46,911 nucleotides of DNA. Origin: Thiohalocapsa marina. Lineage in GTDB: Bacteria > Pseudomonadota > Gammaproteobacteria > Chromatiales > Chromatiaceae. Shown here piece after piece: positions 19,179-28,144 of the stretch; position 1 is the first letter of the stretch, and each line of letters opens with the position of its first letter. A program made the translations under genes and the position numbers. The stretch is taken from NCBI RefSeq assembly GCF_008632335.1, contig NZ_VWXX01000033.1:1-46911 (forward strand), in the 5' to 3' direction. The notes beneath the pieces were generated by a model. The model did not search any database. It was given only the letters and a program-made list of their open reading frames with translations, and was not told the DNA's origin.

Positions 19179-19203
19179 GGAGACCGCCGCGGGGCGTGTC
19201 TCC
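19179..19203 (+). promoter_or_regulatory. Intercistronic hairpin between pufA and pufL
   Basis: GGAGAC (19179-19184) pairs with GTCTCC (19198-19203), and an inner GCC/GGC pair extends the stem. It lies just before the pufL ribosome binding site. In Rhodobacter, hairpins at this position protect the pufBA message from 3'-5' decay and give an excess of LH1 over reaction centre. The same role here is inference. Confidence 0.5.
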
Positions 19204-19221
19204 CCAGCAGAGGAATCAACA

Positions 19222-20043
19222 ATGGCCATGCTGAGTTTTGAGAAAAAATACCGCGTTCGTGGCGGTACCCTGTTGGGAGGGGATCTGTTCGACTTCTGGG
19301 TGGGGCCGTTCTACGTCGGCTTCTTCGGGGTCACGACGGTCTTCTTCGCCACCCTGGGTACGCTGCTCATCATCTGGGGGGCGGCCATCGGCCCAACCTG
19401 GAACATCTGGCGCATCAACATCGCGCCGCCTGACCTGAGCTACGGCCTGGGAATGGCACCGCTGACCGAAGGAGGGCTGTGGCAGATCATCACCATCTGT
19501 GCCATCGGCGCCTTCGTCTCCTGGGCCCTGCGGCAGGTCGAGATCTCGCGCAAGCTGGGCATGGGGCTGCACGTCCCGTTCGCCTTCAGCTTCGCGATCC
19601 TGGCCTACGTGACCCTGGTGGTGATCCGTCCGGTGCTGCTGGGTGCCTGGGGTCACGGCTTCCCGTATGGCATCTTCAGCCATCTGGACTGGGTATCCAA
19701 CGTCGGCTACCAGTACCTGCACTTCCACTACAACCCGGCCCACATGCTGGCGATCACGTTCTTCTTCACGAACGCGCTGGCACTGGGACTGCATGGTTCG
19801 CTGATCCTGTCGGTGGCCAATCCGCAGAAGGGTGAGCCTGTGAAGACCGGCGAGCACGAGAACACCTTCTTCCGTGATCTGGTCGGCTACTCCATCGGTG
19901 CCCTGGGCATCCATCGCCTGGGTCTGTTCCTCGCCATCAACGCTGCCTTCTGGAGCGCCGTCTGCATCGTGCTGAGCGGCCCGTTCTGGACCCGCGGCTG
20001 GCCGGAATGGTGGAACTGGTGGCTCGAGCTTCCGCTGTGGTAA
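19222..20043 (+). CDS. pufL: Photosynthetic reaction centre L subunit
   Basis: 273 residues, five membrane helices. It binds, with PufM, the special pair, accessory bacteriochlorophylls, bacteriopheophytins, quinones and the non-haem iron. [20 protein letters not shown] is the standard N terminus. The histidines for pigment and iron lie in [24 protein letters not shown] and LGIHRLGLF. Length and motifs are normal and the C terminus is [10 protein letters not shown]. Its start lies 104 bases after pufA1, behind a hairpin, with GAGGAA as the ribosome binding site. pufM follows after 15 bases. Confidence 0.98.
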   Translation: MAMLSFEKKYRVRGGTLLGGDLFDFWVGPFYVGFFGVTTVFFATLGTLLIIWGAAIGPTWNIWRINIAPPDLSYGLGMAPLTEGGLWQIITICAIGAFVSWALRQVEISRKLGMGLHVPFAFSFAILAYVTLVVIRPVLLGAWGHGFPYGIFSHLDWVSNVGYQYLHFHYNPAHMLAITFFFTNALALGLHGSLILSVANPQKGEPVKTGEHENTFFRDLVGYSIGALGIHRLGLFLAINAAFWSAVCIVLSGPFWTRGWPEWWNWWLELPLW

Positions 20044-20058
20044 CCAGAGGACACCAAC

Positions 20059-21033
20059 ATGGCTGAATATCAAAACATCTTTACGCGAGTGCAGATTCGC
20101 GAGCCGGGCTACCCCGGTGTCCCGTTGCCGAAAGGGGAACTGCCCCGCCTCGGCAAGCCGCTGTTCAACTACTGGATCGGCAAGATCGGCGATGCGCAGA
20201 TCGGTCCCATTTATCTGGGCTTTGCTGGCACGGCATCGCTGATCTTCGGCTTCATCGCCATCGAGATCATCGGCTTCAACATGCTGGCCTCGGTGAACTG
20301 GAGCCCGGTGGAGTTCGTCAAGAACTTCTTCTGGCTTGCGCTGGAACCGCCACCGCCCTCCTACGGGCTGAGCATTCCCCCGCTCGGTGACGGTGGCTGG
20401 TGGCTGATGGCCGGTTTCTTCCTGACCGTGTCGATCCTGCTCTGGTGGGTGCGGACCTACCAGCGGGCCATCGCGCTTGGCACCGGCACGCATGTGGCGT
20501 GGGCCTTTGCGGCGGCCATCTTCTTCTACCTGACGCTGGGCTTCATCCGCCCGTTGCTGATGGGTAGCTGGGGCGAGGCGGTGCCGTTCGGCATCTTCCC
20601 GCACCTGGACTGGACCGCGGCCATCTCGATCCGCTACGGCAACTTCTACTACAACCCGTTCCACGCACTGTCCATCGCCTTCCTGTACGGCTCCGCCGTG
20701 CTGTTCGCGATGCACGGCGGCACCATCCTGGCGGTCTCCCGCTACGGTGGCGACCGCGAGATCGACCAGATCACCGACCGCGGTACCGCCGCCGAGCGTG
20801 CGATGCTGCTGTGGCGCTGGACCATGGGCTTCAATGCCACCATGGAATCCATCCATCGCTGGGCCTGGTGGTTCGCCGTCCTGACGGTCATCACCGCCGG
20901 CATCGGCATCCTGCTGACCGGCACCGTGGTTGAGAACTGGTATCTGTGGGGTATCAAGCACGGCCTCGTTGCTCCGTATCCGTCGGAACTGACCATTGAG
21001 GATCCGAGCCTACTGCAGGGGGCGCCGCAATGA
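20059..21033 (+). CDS. pufM: Photosynthetic reaction centre M subunit
   Basis: 324 residues, five membrane helices. [13 protein letters not shown] is the usual start. The histidines are in [27 protein letters not shown] and [10 protein letters not shown], which together supply special-pair and iron ligands. [22 protein letters not shown] is typical of gammaproteobacterial PufM. The protein ends in a soluble segment [12 protein letters not shown] on the side that meets the cytochrome subunit. The stop overlaps the pufC start (ATGATG, four shared bases), so PufC synthesis is probably coupled to PufM. Confidence 0.98.
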   Translation: MAEYQNIFTRVQIREPGYPGVPLPKGELPRLGKPLFNYWIGKIGDAQIGPIYLGFAGTASLIFGFIAIEIIGFNMLASVNWSPVEFVKNFFWLALEPPPPSYGLSIPPLGDGGWWLMAGFFLTVSILLWWVRTYQRAIALGTGTHVAWAFAAAIFFYLTLGFIRPLLMGSWGEAVPFGIFPHLDWTAAISIRYGNFYYNPFHALSIAFLYGSAVLFAMHGGTILAVSRYGGDREIDQITDRGTAAERAMLLWRWTMGFNATMESIHRWAWWFAVLTVITAGIGILLTGTVVENWYLWGIKHGLVAPYPSELTIEDPSLLQGAPQ

Positions 21034-22295
21034 TGTTACTCAATCACAAGACGCTGACGTTCGCGGCACTAGGTGTCTCGGCGTTCCTGGCGGGCTGCGA
21101 AATGCCGCCTCCGGAGACCGTGCAGAACGGCTACCGGGGCCTGCAGATGCAGACCAACTACAACCCGCGGCTGCTGCAGGCATCCCTGGATGCCAATGTG
21201 CCGCCGGAGCCGATCCCCGCAGCCGCCCCGGGTGGCCCGCTGGCCAAGGACATGTACAAGAACGTACAGGTCCTGGGTGAACTGACGGTGGGTGAGTTCA
21301 ACCGCCTGATGGTCGCCATGACCAACTGGGTGGCCCCGCAGGAGGGTTGCTACTACTGCCACGTGAACGAGGGCTTCGAGTACGACGGCATCTACACCAA
21401 GGTGGTGTCGCGCCGCATGCTGCAGATGACCCAGGAGACCAACGCCAACTGGAAGGACCACGTGGCCGATACCGGCGTGACCTGCTACACCTGCCATCGC
21501 GGCAAGCCGGTACCCGAGTATGTGTGGACCAGTGATCCGGGTCCGGGGCAGCCGTCCGCCATCGCGCCGACGGGGCAGAACATCGCGGCCAAGTCCGTCG
21601 CCTATGCGTCGTTGCCGTACGATCCGTTCACGCCGTATCTGCTGGCGGACAACGACATCCGCATCATCGGCGATACCGTGCTGCCGGAGGGCAACCGCCG
21701 CTCCATCAAGCAGGCGGAATGGACCTATGGCCTGATGATGCACATGTCCGATGCCCTGGGCGTGAACTGCACCTACTGCCACAACTCCCGTTCGTTCTAC
21801 TCGTGGGATCAGAGCACGCCGCAGCGGACCACCGCCTGGTACGCCATCCGGCATGTGCGCGAGATGAACAACGACTACATCGTGCCGCTGGGCGAGGTGC
21901 TGCCGGAATCGCGCAAGGGACCGCTGGGCGATCCGTACAAGATCTACTGCACCACCTGCCATCAGGGCGCCTACAAGCCGCTCTATGCTGCACAGATGCT
22001 GAAGGACTATCCGTCCCTGGCGCAGCCGCTGCCCGAAGGCGGACTGGCGGCGATCCGCGCGGCTGCAGCTGAGGCCGAGGCCGCAACGGAAGAGACCCCT
22101 GCAGAGGCCGTGCCGGCGGAGGCCGCTCCGGCCGAAGAGGCCGCGGCTCCGGCAGAGGCGGTCACCCCGGTGGCCGAAGCGCCCGTCGAGGACGCCCCGG
22201 CCGCCGAAGCGCCGAAGCTGCGTTATCCGCCCCCGGGCATGATGCAGTACCCGCCGGCACCGCTGCAGTATCCGCCGCCGCCGGCCGCCCGCTGA
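21030..22295 (+). CDS. pufC: Reaction centre tetraheme cytochrome c subunit with an Ala/Pro/Glu-rich tail
   Basis: 421 residues. It re-reduces the special pair from soluble donors on the periplasmic side. The signal peptide ends in a lipobox FLAGC, so the mature protein starts at lipid-modified Cys23. Four CxxCH haem sites are present: CYYCH (from residue 107), CYTCH (152), CTYCH (247) and CTTCH (307). The conserved domain ends near residue 338. The remaining 80 or so residues are a tail of Ala, Glu and Pro (about 340-392), then a proline/tyrosine/methionine-rich end with repeated YPPP and QYPP units. The tail makes PufC longer than homologues that stop shortly after the fourth haem. Its function is unknown. 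Confidence 0.97.
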   Translation: MMLLNHKTLTFAALGVSAFLAGCEMPPPETVQNGYRGLQMQTNYNPRLLQASLDANVPPEPIPAAAPGGPLAKDMYKNVQVLGELTVGEFNRLMVAMTNWVAPQEGCYYCHVNEGFEYDGIYTKVVSRRMLQMTQETNANWKDHVADTGVTCYTCHRGKPVPEYVWTSDPGPGQPSAIAPTGQNIAAKSVAYASLPYDPFTPYLLADNDIRIIGDTVLPEGNRRSIKQAEWTYGLMMHMSDALGVNCTYCHNSRSFYSWDQSTPQRTTAWYAIRHVREMNNDYIVPLGEVLPESRKGPLGDPYKIYCTTCHQGAYKPLYAAQMLKDYPSLAQPLPEGGLAAIRAAAAEAEAATEETPAEAVPAEAAPAEEAAAPAEAVTPVAEAPVEDAPAAEAPKLRYPPPGMMQYPPAPLQYPPPPAAR

Positions 22296-22381
22296 TAAGT
22301 CTGGCGGGTGCTTGCACCCGCCGCACAGGCCGTCCGCAGGCGGCCACTTGGTCAAATTCGACACATTGAGAGGTACATGTA

Positions 22382-22525
22382 ATGGCTACCGAAAACAGCA
22401 TCACCGGACTGACCGAAGAAGAGGCCCAGGAATTCCACGGCTTCTTCGTGCAGAGCATGTCGGGCTTCATCGGCGTCGCCGCCTTTGCCCACCTGCTGGC
22501 CTGGTTCTGGCGCCCATGGCTGTAG
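22382..22525 (+). CDS. pufB2: Light-harvesting 1 beta subunit, copy 2
   Basis: 47 residues. From [10 protein letters not shown] to the terminal RPWL it is identical in protein sequence to copy 3, although the two genes differ at several synonymous positions. Only the first ten residues differ ([10 protein letters not shown] against [10 protein letters not shown]). The bacteriochlorophyll ligand is the histidine in FAHLLAW. GAGAGG lies upstream of ATG 22382. It stands 86 bases after pufC and is followed by pufA2. Confidence 0.96.
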   Translation: MATENSITGLTEEEAQEFHGFFVQSMSGFIGVAAFAHLLAWFWRPWL

Positions 22526-22617
22526 GCCCGTGCGTGCCCTTCGGGGCAAAACGCTCTACTGACCGGGTGGGACCCGATAACCGTCGGGCCTCCCGAAGCC
22601 TCTAACGGAGTACGCAA

Positions 22618-22809
22618 ATGCACCAAATCTGGCGATTGTTCGATCCGCGCCGCACCCTGATGGCTCTGCTGAGCTTCCTGTTCGCGCTGGCGCTGGTCAT
22701 TCACTTCATCCTGTTGATGTCGCCGGGCTTCAATTGGATCAGCACGTCCAAGGCGGTGGCACCGTCGACCAACATGTCGGCAATGCCCCCGGCGCGAACC
22801 CTGAATTGA
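22618..22809 (+). CDS. pufA2: Light-harvesting 1 alpha subunit, copy 2
   Basis: 63 residues: [15 protein letters not shown] at the N terminus, ligand histidine in [11 protein letters not shown], then GFNWIS. After that the C terminus is unlike copy 1, lacking the acidic LEDG and running as a polar Ser/Thr/Pro tail ([20 protein letters not shown]). CGGAG precedes the ATG. It would form LH1 rings with a different periplasmic face, or replace copy 1 under some light or growth condition. Which pair dominates cannot be told from the DNA. Confidence 0.95.
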   Translation: MHQIWRLFDPRRTLMALLSFLFALALVIHFILLMSPGFNWISTSKAVAPSTNMSAMPPARTLN

Positions 22810-22985
22810 GTGTTTTCGGCCCGGTTTCGGATGATTTGTTGACCGGTGCCGTGGTCGACGCACTTTGTTCCGGTTACGTTGAAGGCGGTATGTGCCGCCG
22901 GCACGCCCTCTTGGGCAACCCCGCCGCGGGGGAGTATCGCGGAAATGGCCGCAAGGCCTAATCAGGCAAACTGGAGGTTGATTCC

Positions 22986-23129
22986 ATGGCTGAAAACCAA
23001 AGCCTGTCTGGCTTGACCGAAGAAGAGGCACAGGAATTCCACGGATTCTTCGTGCAGAGCATGTCCGGGTTCATCGGCGTTGCCGCCTTTGCCCACCTGC
23101 TGGCATGGTTCTGGCGCCCCTGGCTGTAA
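22986..23129 (+). CDS. pufB3: Light-harvesting 1 beta subunit, copy 3
   Basis: 47 residues, almost identical to copy 2 apart from the first ten residues. The ligand histidine is in FAHLLAW and the end is WRPWL. CTGGAGG lies before ATG 22986. It is separated from pufA2 by 176 bases, the longest gap inside the puf set, which holds a small GC hairpin (GGCGG/CCGCC around 22886-22901) but no gene that I can see. Confidence 0.96.
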   Translation: MAENQSLSGLTEEEAQEFHGFFVQSMSGFIGVAAFAHLLAWFWRPWL

Positions 23130-23217
23130 TCCGCGCCATTCCGGCCCTTGGACCTCTTTTTAACGGGCGGCACGCAGTGGTTTGCGTCAACCCGGCACAC
23201 GCATTAGGAGACGACTC

Positions 23218-23361
23218 ATGCAAAGCATGCACAAGATCTGGCAGATCTTTGACCCACGCAGGACCCTGGTAGCCCTGTTCGGCTTTCTGTTCGTGCTCGC
23301 GCTGTTGATCCACTTCATCCTGCTGAGCAGCGCCGACTTCAACTGGCTCGGTGGCGCCTGA
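23218..23361 (+). CDS. pufA3: Light-harvesting 1 alpha subunit, copy 3, short C terminus
   Basis: 47 residues: [17 protein letters not shown], then the ligand histidine in [11 protein letters not shown], then ADFNWLGGA and stop. It therefore lacks the 12-20 residue C-terminal extension of copies 1 and 2. AGGAG precedes ATG 23218. The core is clearly functional-looking (FNWL retained). It is the last gene of the photosynthesis operon and is followed by two hairpins. Confidence 0.95.
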   Translation: MQSMHKIWQIFDPRRTLVALFGFLFVLALLIHFILLSSADFNWLGGA

Positions 23362-23387
23362 GCGTCCAGCCATGTCGAACGGCTGAT

Positions 23388-23408
23388 GCCGGCTCCACTG
23401 GGGCCGGC
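23388..23408 (+). terminator. GC hairpin after pufA3
   Basis: GCCGGCTCC (23388-23396) can pair with GGGGCCGGC (23400-23408) over a three-base loop, with one U-G wobble. It has no T-tract. It is the first of two stem-loops that follow the puf operon. Confidence 0.5.
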
Positions 23409-23456
23409 CGTATCGGTGCGGGGCCGCGCTCTCATGGCCCCGTGACCGACTCGATT

Positions 23457-23491
23457 CGCATGAAAGGCAGCATCACGCTGCCTTTCATGCG
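23457..23491 (+). terminator. Perfect 15-bp hairpin closing the puf operon
   Basis: CGCATGAAAGGCAGC (23457-23471) and GCTGCCTTTCATGCG (23477-23491) are exact reverse complements with a five-base loop ATCAC. Only TTC follows, so this is a strong structure without a T-tract. It may act as a terminator or as the 3' end that protects the message for the last pufBA pair. Confidence 0.7.
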
Positions 23492-23594
23492 TTCGGACTG
23501 CCGACCCGAAACACCCCGGTTCGCCAGCCTGCACTTGGGATCTTCGGGCCATGTGCTTACCTTTCCAGCATCGTCACCACTCCCGGATCGGGCC

Positions 23595-24269
23595 ATGTTG
23601 CGCATCGAGAACCTATCGAAACGCTTTGATCGAGGGCCCGGACACCCGCTTTTTCAAGGCGTGAACCTGCACCTGCAGCCGGGGGAGTCCGTGGCCGTGA
23701 TGGGAGAATCCGGCGTCGGCAAGTCGACGCTGCTCAACTGCATCGCCGGGCTCGAATCGGTGGATGGCGGTTCCATCCGCTTGCGGGGCAGGGAACTGAC
23801 CACCCTGGACGAGGATGCCCGCGCCATGTTGCGACGGCGGGACTTCGGCTTCGTGTTCCAGGCCTTCCACATCCTGCCCCATCTGACGCTGGCCCAGAAT
23901 GTCGCGCTGCCGCTGTGGCTGCTGGACCAGCCGGAGGCGGACGCGGACCGGCGTGCCCGCGCCATGCTGGAGCGGGTCGGTCTTGGCCAACGGGCCGATG
24001 ACTGGCCACGGTATCTTTCCGGTGGCGAACTGCAGCGGGTGGCGATCGCCCGTTCCCTGGTGCACGAACCGGCACTGGTGCTGTGTGACGAACCCACCGG
24101 CAACCTCGATCCGGAGCGGGCGGTGGACGTGCTGGGCCTGTTGTTCGAGCGCATCCGCGACGCTGGCGCCATCGGTATCCTGGTGACCCATTCCCGCACG
24201 GCCGCCGGCCATGCGGACCGTCTGCTCTCTCTGACCGCCTCCGGTCTGCGAGAGTCGCCCGCCGCATGA
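23595..24269 (+). CDS. ABC transporter ATP-binding protein (LolD/AttE-like)
   Basis: 224 residues. Walker A GESGVGKST, signature YLSGGELQRVAIARSL, Walker B LVLCDEPTGNLDP and the H-loop VTHS are all present, and the size matches the MacB/LolD class of ATPases that work with FtsX-type permeases. I chose ATG 23595 (MLRIENLSKRF). The frame is open farther upstream through the puf terminator hairpin, but that part does not look like protein. The stop overlaps the start of the permease gene (ATGA). With the two following genes it forms an AttEFGH-like module. Confidence 0.93.
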   Translation: MLRIENLSKRFDRGPGHPLFQGVNLHLQPGESVAVMGESGVGKSTLLNCIAGLESVDGGSIRLRGRELTTLDEDARAMLRRRDFGFVFQAFHILPHLTLAQNVALPLWLLDQPEADADRRARAMLERVGLGQRADDWPRYLSGGELQRVAIARSLVHEPALVLCDEPTGNLDPERAVDVLGLLFERIRDAGAIGILVTHSRTAAGHADRLLSLTASGLRESPAA

Positions 24270-26902
24270 GGCCGACCCCGAGCCCTGTGCTGCGCCGGCT
24301 CTTCCTCGGCAGCCTGCGCCGACGGCGGCTGGCCACCGCGCTGTCGCTGCTGGCCATCGCGCTGGGGGTGACCCTGGGCCTGGCGGTGCAGCTGATCCAT
24401 GCGGCGGCGATCGAGGAGTTCGACCGCGGCGTCCGCTTGGTGACCGGCGTGGCGGATCTGCAAGCCGTGGGGCCGCGCATGGGCTTCGACGAGGCCCTGT
24501 ATCCCCGGCTGGCCCGGCGCCCGGAGATCGACAGCGCCAGCCCGGTGCTGGAGGTACAGGCGCAACTGCCCGAGCATCAGCGTCGCCTGCGCCTGCTCGG
24601 GGTGGATGTCTTCCGGGTCGGTGCCGTCACCCCCGGCCTGCTGCCGGTGCCCGAAGCAGAAGCAGACCCAGGACCAGAAACCGGCGCTGGCCGGGACACG
24701 GCAGATGTCGCCGGCGCTGCGCAGGCCGCGGACGCCGGGTCGGCCGACGCTGCGGCCGACCGCTTCGCCATCCTGCGCGAGGATGTCGTGTTCCTGAGTC
24801 CTGCCGCGCTGAACCGGCTGGGACTGTCGGTGGGTGATCGCCTGCAGGTCCAGGCCGGTACGCAGACGCTCGGGCTGCGGGTGGCCGGGCGTGTGCCGGG
24901 CGCCGGTCTCGATCAGGAACTGGCGGTGATGGACATCGCCGCGGCGCAGCAGGCGTTCGACCGGCTCGGACGGCTGACCCGGGTCGACCTGCGCCTGGTC
25001 GCCGGCATGGACCCCAAGCGGGCCCGTGATGCACTGCAGGGACAGATGCCTGCGGGCATCGTCCTGCGTACGCCGGAAGAGTCCGCCGACGAGGTGCTGG
25101 GCCTGTCGCGGGCCTACCGGGTCAACCTGACCATGCTCGCGGCCATTGCGCTGCTCACGGGCGGGTTCCTGGTCTTCTCCACCCAACTGCTTGCGGTGGT
25201 GCGGCGCCGGCGGGAATTCGCCTTCCTGCGCGCCCTGGGGCTGGGCCGGCGCCGTCTTCTGGGTGGCTTGCTGGCGGAGGGGGCGGTGCTGGGCCTGGTC
25301 GGTGGCCTGCTGGGTATCCTGCTGTCGTATCTGCTGGCGGCACTGGCCATGGGGTTCCTTGGCGGCGACCTCGGGGCCGGCTTCTTTCAGGGCCTGCAGC
25401 CGCAGCTGCGTGCGCAACCGGTGGTGACCCTGATCTACCTGGGGCTCGCGGTGCTGGCGGGCGTCGCCGGGGCCTGGCTGCCGGCACGGGAGGCGGCGCG
25501 GATGCTGCCCGCCCACGGGCTGCGCTCTGGCGACGAATCCGAGGTCTTTCGCGGCAGGCCCCGCTGGGGTCTCGCCGGACTGGTGCTGGCGGCGGCCCTG
25601 GTCAGTGCGCTGTTGCCGTCCGTCGGCGGCATCCCGGTGTTCGGCTACGCGGCAGTGGCCCTGGTGCTGGTGGGCGCCGTGCTGGTGCTGCCGGGGGTCA
25701 CGCCCTGGGGGCTGCGCCTGCTGCCCGTTCACCGCCCGCTGCCACGCCTGGCCCGCGCGCGGCTTTCGGCGGCCCCGGGACAGGTTGCGGTGGCTGGTGC
25801 CGGGGTGGTTGCAAGCGTGGCCCTGGCGGTGTCCATGGCCATCATGGTCAGCTCGTTCCGCGTCTCGCTGGACGACTGGCTGGGCCGCATGCTGCCGGCG
25901 GACCTCTACCTGCGTGCCGCCGAGAGCGATGCCAGCGGCTACCTGGAGCCGGCTGCGGTGGCCGCAGTGGAGGCCCTGCCGGGGGTCATCCGGGTGCGGC
26001 CGGTGCGCTTCGACACCGTGCGGATCACCGGGGTCGACGGACCCGTTGCCCTGATTGCGCGACCGGTGGCGGGCACCTCCGGCCTGCCGCTGGTGGCCGG
26101 CGGACCGCCTTCGGCGAGCACATCCCGGCTTGAAACCAGTCGAGACGCCGCTGCCGAAGGGCGCCCCGTCTGGCTCTCCGAGGCGCTGGCGGACCGGCTG
26201 CAACTGGGCATCGGCGATGCGCTTTCTCTGCCCCTGGGCGGGCGGGCGCACGGATTCCGCGTGCAGGGCGTCTGGCGTGACTATGCCCGCCAGCAGGGTG
26301 CGGCGGTGATCGAACTGTCCGACTACCGGGCCCTCAGCGGCGACCAGCGCACCAATGACGTGGGCATCTTCCTGGCGCCGTCGGCACAGCCGGAGCAGGT
26401 GATGGCACAGATTCGCGAGGCCCTGGACGGCGGCTTCAGCGAGATGATCCAGCCCGGCGCGCTGCGGGCCATCATCCTGCAGGTGTTCGACCGTACCTTT
26501 CTGGTGACCTATCTGATGGAGGCGGTGGCGGTGCTCATCGGCCTGTTCGGCATCAGCACCACCTATGCGGCGTTGGCGGACAGTCGCCGCAAGGAGTTCG
26601 GCATCCTGCGTCATCTCGGTCTGCGTCGGCGCGAGATCGGCAACCTGCTGGCCATGGAGGCGGCGCTGAGTGCGGCAATCGGGGTGCTGGTGGGGCTGGC
26701 TGCCGGTGGCGCCATTGCGCTGGTGCTGGTGGAGGTCATCAACTGGCAAAGCTTCGGCTGGAGCATGGACATCCGCCTGCCCGTTGGCGTGCTGGCGGGC
26801 TTCAGTCTCGCGATGGTGCTGCTGGCGGCGGTCGCGGCGCGGCTGTCGGGCTATCAGGCCATGCGCCAGGATGCCGTGCTGGCGGTGCGGGAGGATTGGT
26901 GA
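24266..26902 (+). CDS. ABC transporter permease with two FtsX domains (AttF/G-like)
   Basis: 878 residues. One membrane helix at the N terminus (about 18-38) and two FtsX cores (about 285-425 and 745-870), with four more helices between (about 450-560). The layout is that of large fused MacB/LolC-type permeases with periplasmic loops. A Gly/Ala/Asp-rich insertion lies near residues 128-165. Such permeases use the ATPase for mechanotransmission, moving lipids or lipoproteins in the periplasm rather than importing solutes. The start overlaps the ATPase stop. The lipocalin-like gene follows after 36 bases. The substrate is unknown. Confidence 0.92.
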   Translation: MRPTPSPVLRRLFLGSLRRRRLATALSLLAIALGVTLGLAVQLIHAAAIEEFDRGVRLVTGVADLQAVGPRMGFDEALYPRLARRPEIDSASPVLEVQAQLPEHQRRLRLLGVDVFRVGAVTPGLLPVPEAEADPGPETGAGRDTADVAGAAQAADAGSADAAADRFAILREDVVFLSPAALNRLGLSVGDRLQVQAGTQTLGLRVAGRVPGAGLDQELAVMDIAAAQQAFDRLGRLTRVDLRLVAGMDPKRARDALQGQMPAGIVLRTPEESADEVLGLSRAYRVNLTMLAAIALLTGGFLVFSTQLLAVVRRRREFAFLRALGLGRRRLLGGLLAEGAVLGLVGGLLGILLSYLLAALAMGFLGGDLGAGFFQGLQPQLRAQPVVTLIYLGLAVLAGVAGAWLPAREAARMLPAHGLRSGDESEVFRGRPRWGLAGLVLAAALVSALLPSVGGIPVFGYAAVALVLVGAVLVLPGVTPWGLRLLPVHRPLPRLARARLSAAPGQVAVAGAGVVASVALAVSMAIMVSSFRVSLDDWLGRMLPADLYLRAAESDASGYLEPAAVAAVEALPGVIRVRPVRFDTVRITGVDGPVALIARPVAGTSGLPLVAGGPPSASTSRLETSRDAAAEGRPVWLSEALADRLQLGIGDALSLPLGGRAHGFRVQGVWRDYARQQGAAVIELSDYRALSGDQRTNDVGIFLAPSAQPEQVMAQIREALDGGFSEMIQPGALRAIILQVFDRTFLVTYLMEAVAVLIGLFGISTTYAALADSRRKEFGILRHLGLRRREIGNLLAMEAALSAAIGVLVGLAAGGAIALVLVEVINWQSFGWSMDIRLPVGVLAGFSLAMVLLAAVAARLSGYQAMRQDAVLAVREDW

Positions 26903-26938
26903 TGACACCCGACCCACTCATGCTGTTTCTGCAAACTG

Positions 26939-28093
26939 ATGGTCAATACAACTGACATGAAGGCGCCGGCTCGCCGGTCGGCTGCGCCTTGGCGCGCTGT
27001 TGCGTCGCGGCTGTCGCGCTCGCTTCCGGCGCTGGTGCTGTTGGCCTGGCTGCCCTGGGCGTCCGGGGTCGCCGGGGACTTCGCCAGGGTGCAGGCAGGC
27101 GCTGCGCTGGAGTTTCCGCGAGACCATGGCGCACACCCGGCCTTTCGTACGGAGTGGTGGTACGTCACCGGCTGGCTGACGGATGACGCCGGACGCGAAC
27201 GCGGCTTTCAGGTCACCTTCTTTCGGGTCGGCACCGGCATCGGTGCGGACAACCCCAGCCGCTTTGCGCCAAGCCAGCTGATCCTGGCCCATGCGGCCGT
27301 CGCTGACCCGGCCCAGGGCCGGCTGCTGCATGCCGAGCGCATCGAGCGCGCCCTGGAGCCGCTGGCGGGCGCGGCGCGCGGTGTGACTCGTGTCTGGATC
27401 GGTGACTGGGCGCTGGTGCTGGAGCAGGATCGCTACCTCGCGCGCATCGACACGGACCGTTTCGATCTGGCGCTGCAACTGACCCCCGACGGTCCGCCGG
27501 TGCTCAATGGCCGGGGCGGCTTCAGCCAGAAGACGCCGAATCCGCGCAATGCCAGCTGGTATTACAGTCGGCCGCAACTGGCGGTGGAGGGTCGTCTGCG
27601 CGTTGACGGTGAGGAGCAGGCGGTGCGTGGCCAGGCCTGGATGGACCATGAGTGGTCCAGCGAGATCATGCCACCGGAGGCCCAGGGCTGGGACTGGATC
27701 GGCATCAATCTGCACGACGGTGGGGCGCTGATGGCGTTTCAGATGCGTCACCGCGACGGCTCGTCACTGTGGACGGCCGGGACCCTGCGCAAGGCGACCG
27801 GGGAGACCCGGGTGCTGGCGCCGGAGCAGGTGCGCTTCCTGCCCCGACGGTCGTGGCGTTCGCCGCGGTCCGGCACGGATTTTCCGGTGGAATGGGACCT
27901 CGACATCGATGGCCGGCGACTGTCGTTGCGACCGCTGATGGATGATCAGGAACTGGATTCCCAGGGCTCCAGCGGCGTGCTGTACTGGGAAGGGGCGGTG
28001 CGGGTATTCGAACGGGAGCAGGGGCAGGAGCGTGAGATCGGCCGCGGCTATCTGGAGATGACGGGCTACGGCCGGCGGCCGTCGGGCCTGTAG
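26939..28093 (+). CDS. Exported CrtC/AttH-family lipocalin-like protein
   Basis: 384 residues. A basic N terminus and hydrophobic stretch (LPALVLLAWLPWASGVAG) form a signal peptide. The mature part starts with the family hallmark FPRDHGAHPAFRTEWWYVTGWL-like segment, and later has WMDHEWSS and GWDWIGINLHDGGALMAFQMR. This is the PF07143 type double-lipocalin fold shared by AttH and carotenoid 1,2-hydratase CrtC. The signal peptide and the ABC neighbours fit AttH (the AttEFGH system) better than a carotenoid hydratase, which acts at the cytoplasmic membrane. Alternative start: ATG 26957. Ligand unknown, probably hydrophobic. Confidence 0.88.
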   Translation: MVNTTDMKAPARRSAAPWRAVASRLSRSLPALVLLAWLPWASGVAGDFARVQAGAALEFPRDHGAHPAFRTEWWYVTGWLTDDAGRERGFQVTFFRVGTGIGADNPSRFAPSQLILAHAAVADPAQGRLLHAERIERALEPLAGAARGVTRVWIGDWALVLEQDRYLARIDTDRFDLALQLTPDGPPVLNGRGGFSQKTPNPRNASWYYSRPQLAVEGRLRVDGEEQAVRGQAWMDHEWSSEIMPPEAQGWDWIGINLHDGGALMAFQMRHRDGSSLWTAGTLRKATGETRVLAPEQVRFLPRRSWRSPRSGTDFPVEWDLDIDGRRLSLRPLMDDQELDSQGSSGVLYWEGAVRVFEREQGQEREIGRGYLEMTGYGRRPSGL

Positions 28094-28135
28094 CCCGACC
28101 GCCGACCTCCAGCCCACTCAGCCTGTGGCACAGGC
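28081..28135. terminator. Paired hairpins between convergent genes
   Basis: GTCGGGC (28081-28087) pairs with GCCCGAC (28093-28099) over the stop codon of the lipocalin-like gene. GCCTGT (28121-28126) pairs with ACAGGC (28130-28135) over a three-base loop. Placed between two genes that converge, they could end transcription from both sides. Confidence 0.5.
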
Positions 28136-28144
28136 AGCCGGCCG

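Noticed and set aside
23654-26917. 1087-codon open frame on the minus strand opposite the ABC transporter genes
   Set aside because: High GC content makes long antisense frames. The translation is His/Gln/Arg-rich with no domain, while the plus strand encodes complete ATPase and FtsX proteins.
26939-28093. Carotenoid 1,2-hydratase CrtC as the identity of the lipocalin-like gene
   Set aside because: The protein has a signal peptide, the AttH-type FPRDHGAHP motif and ABC transporter partners, which fit AttH better than CrtC.
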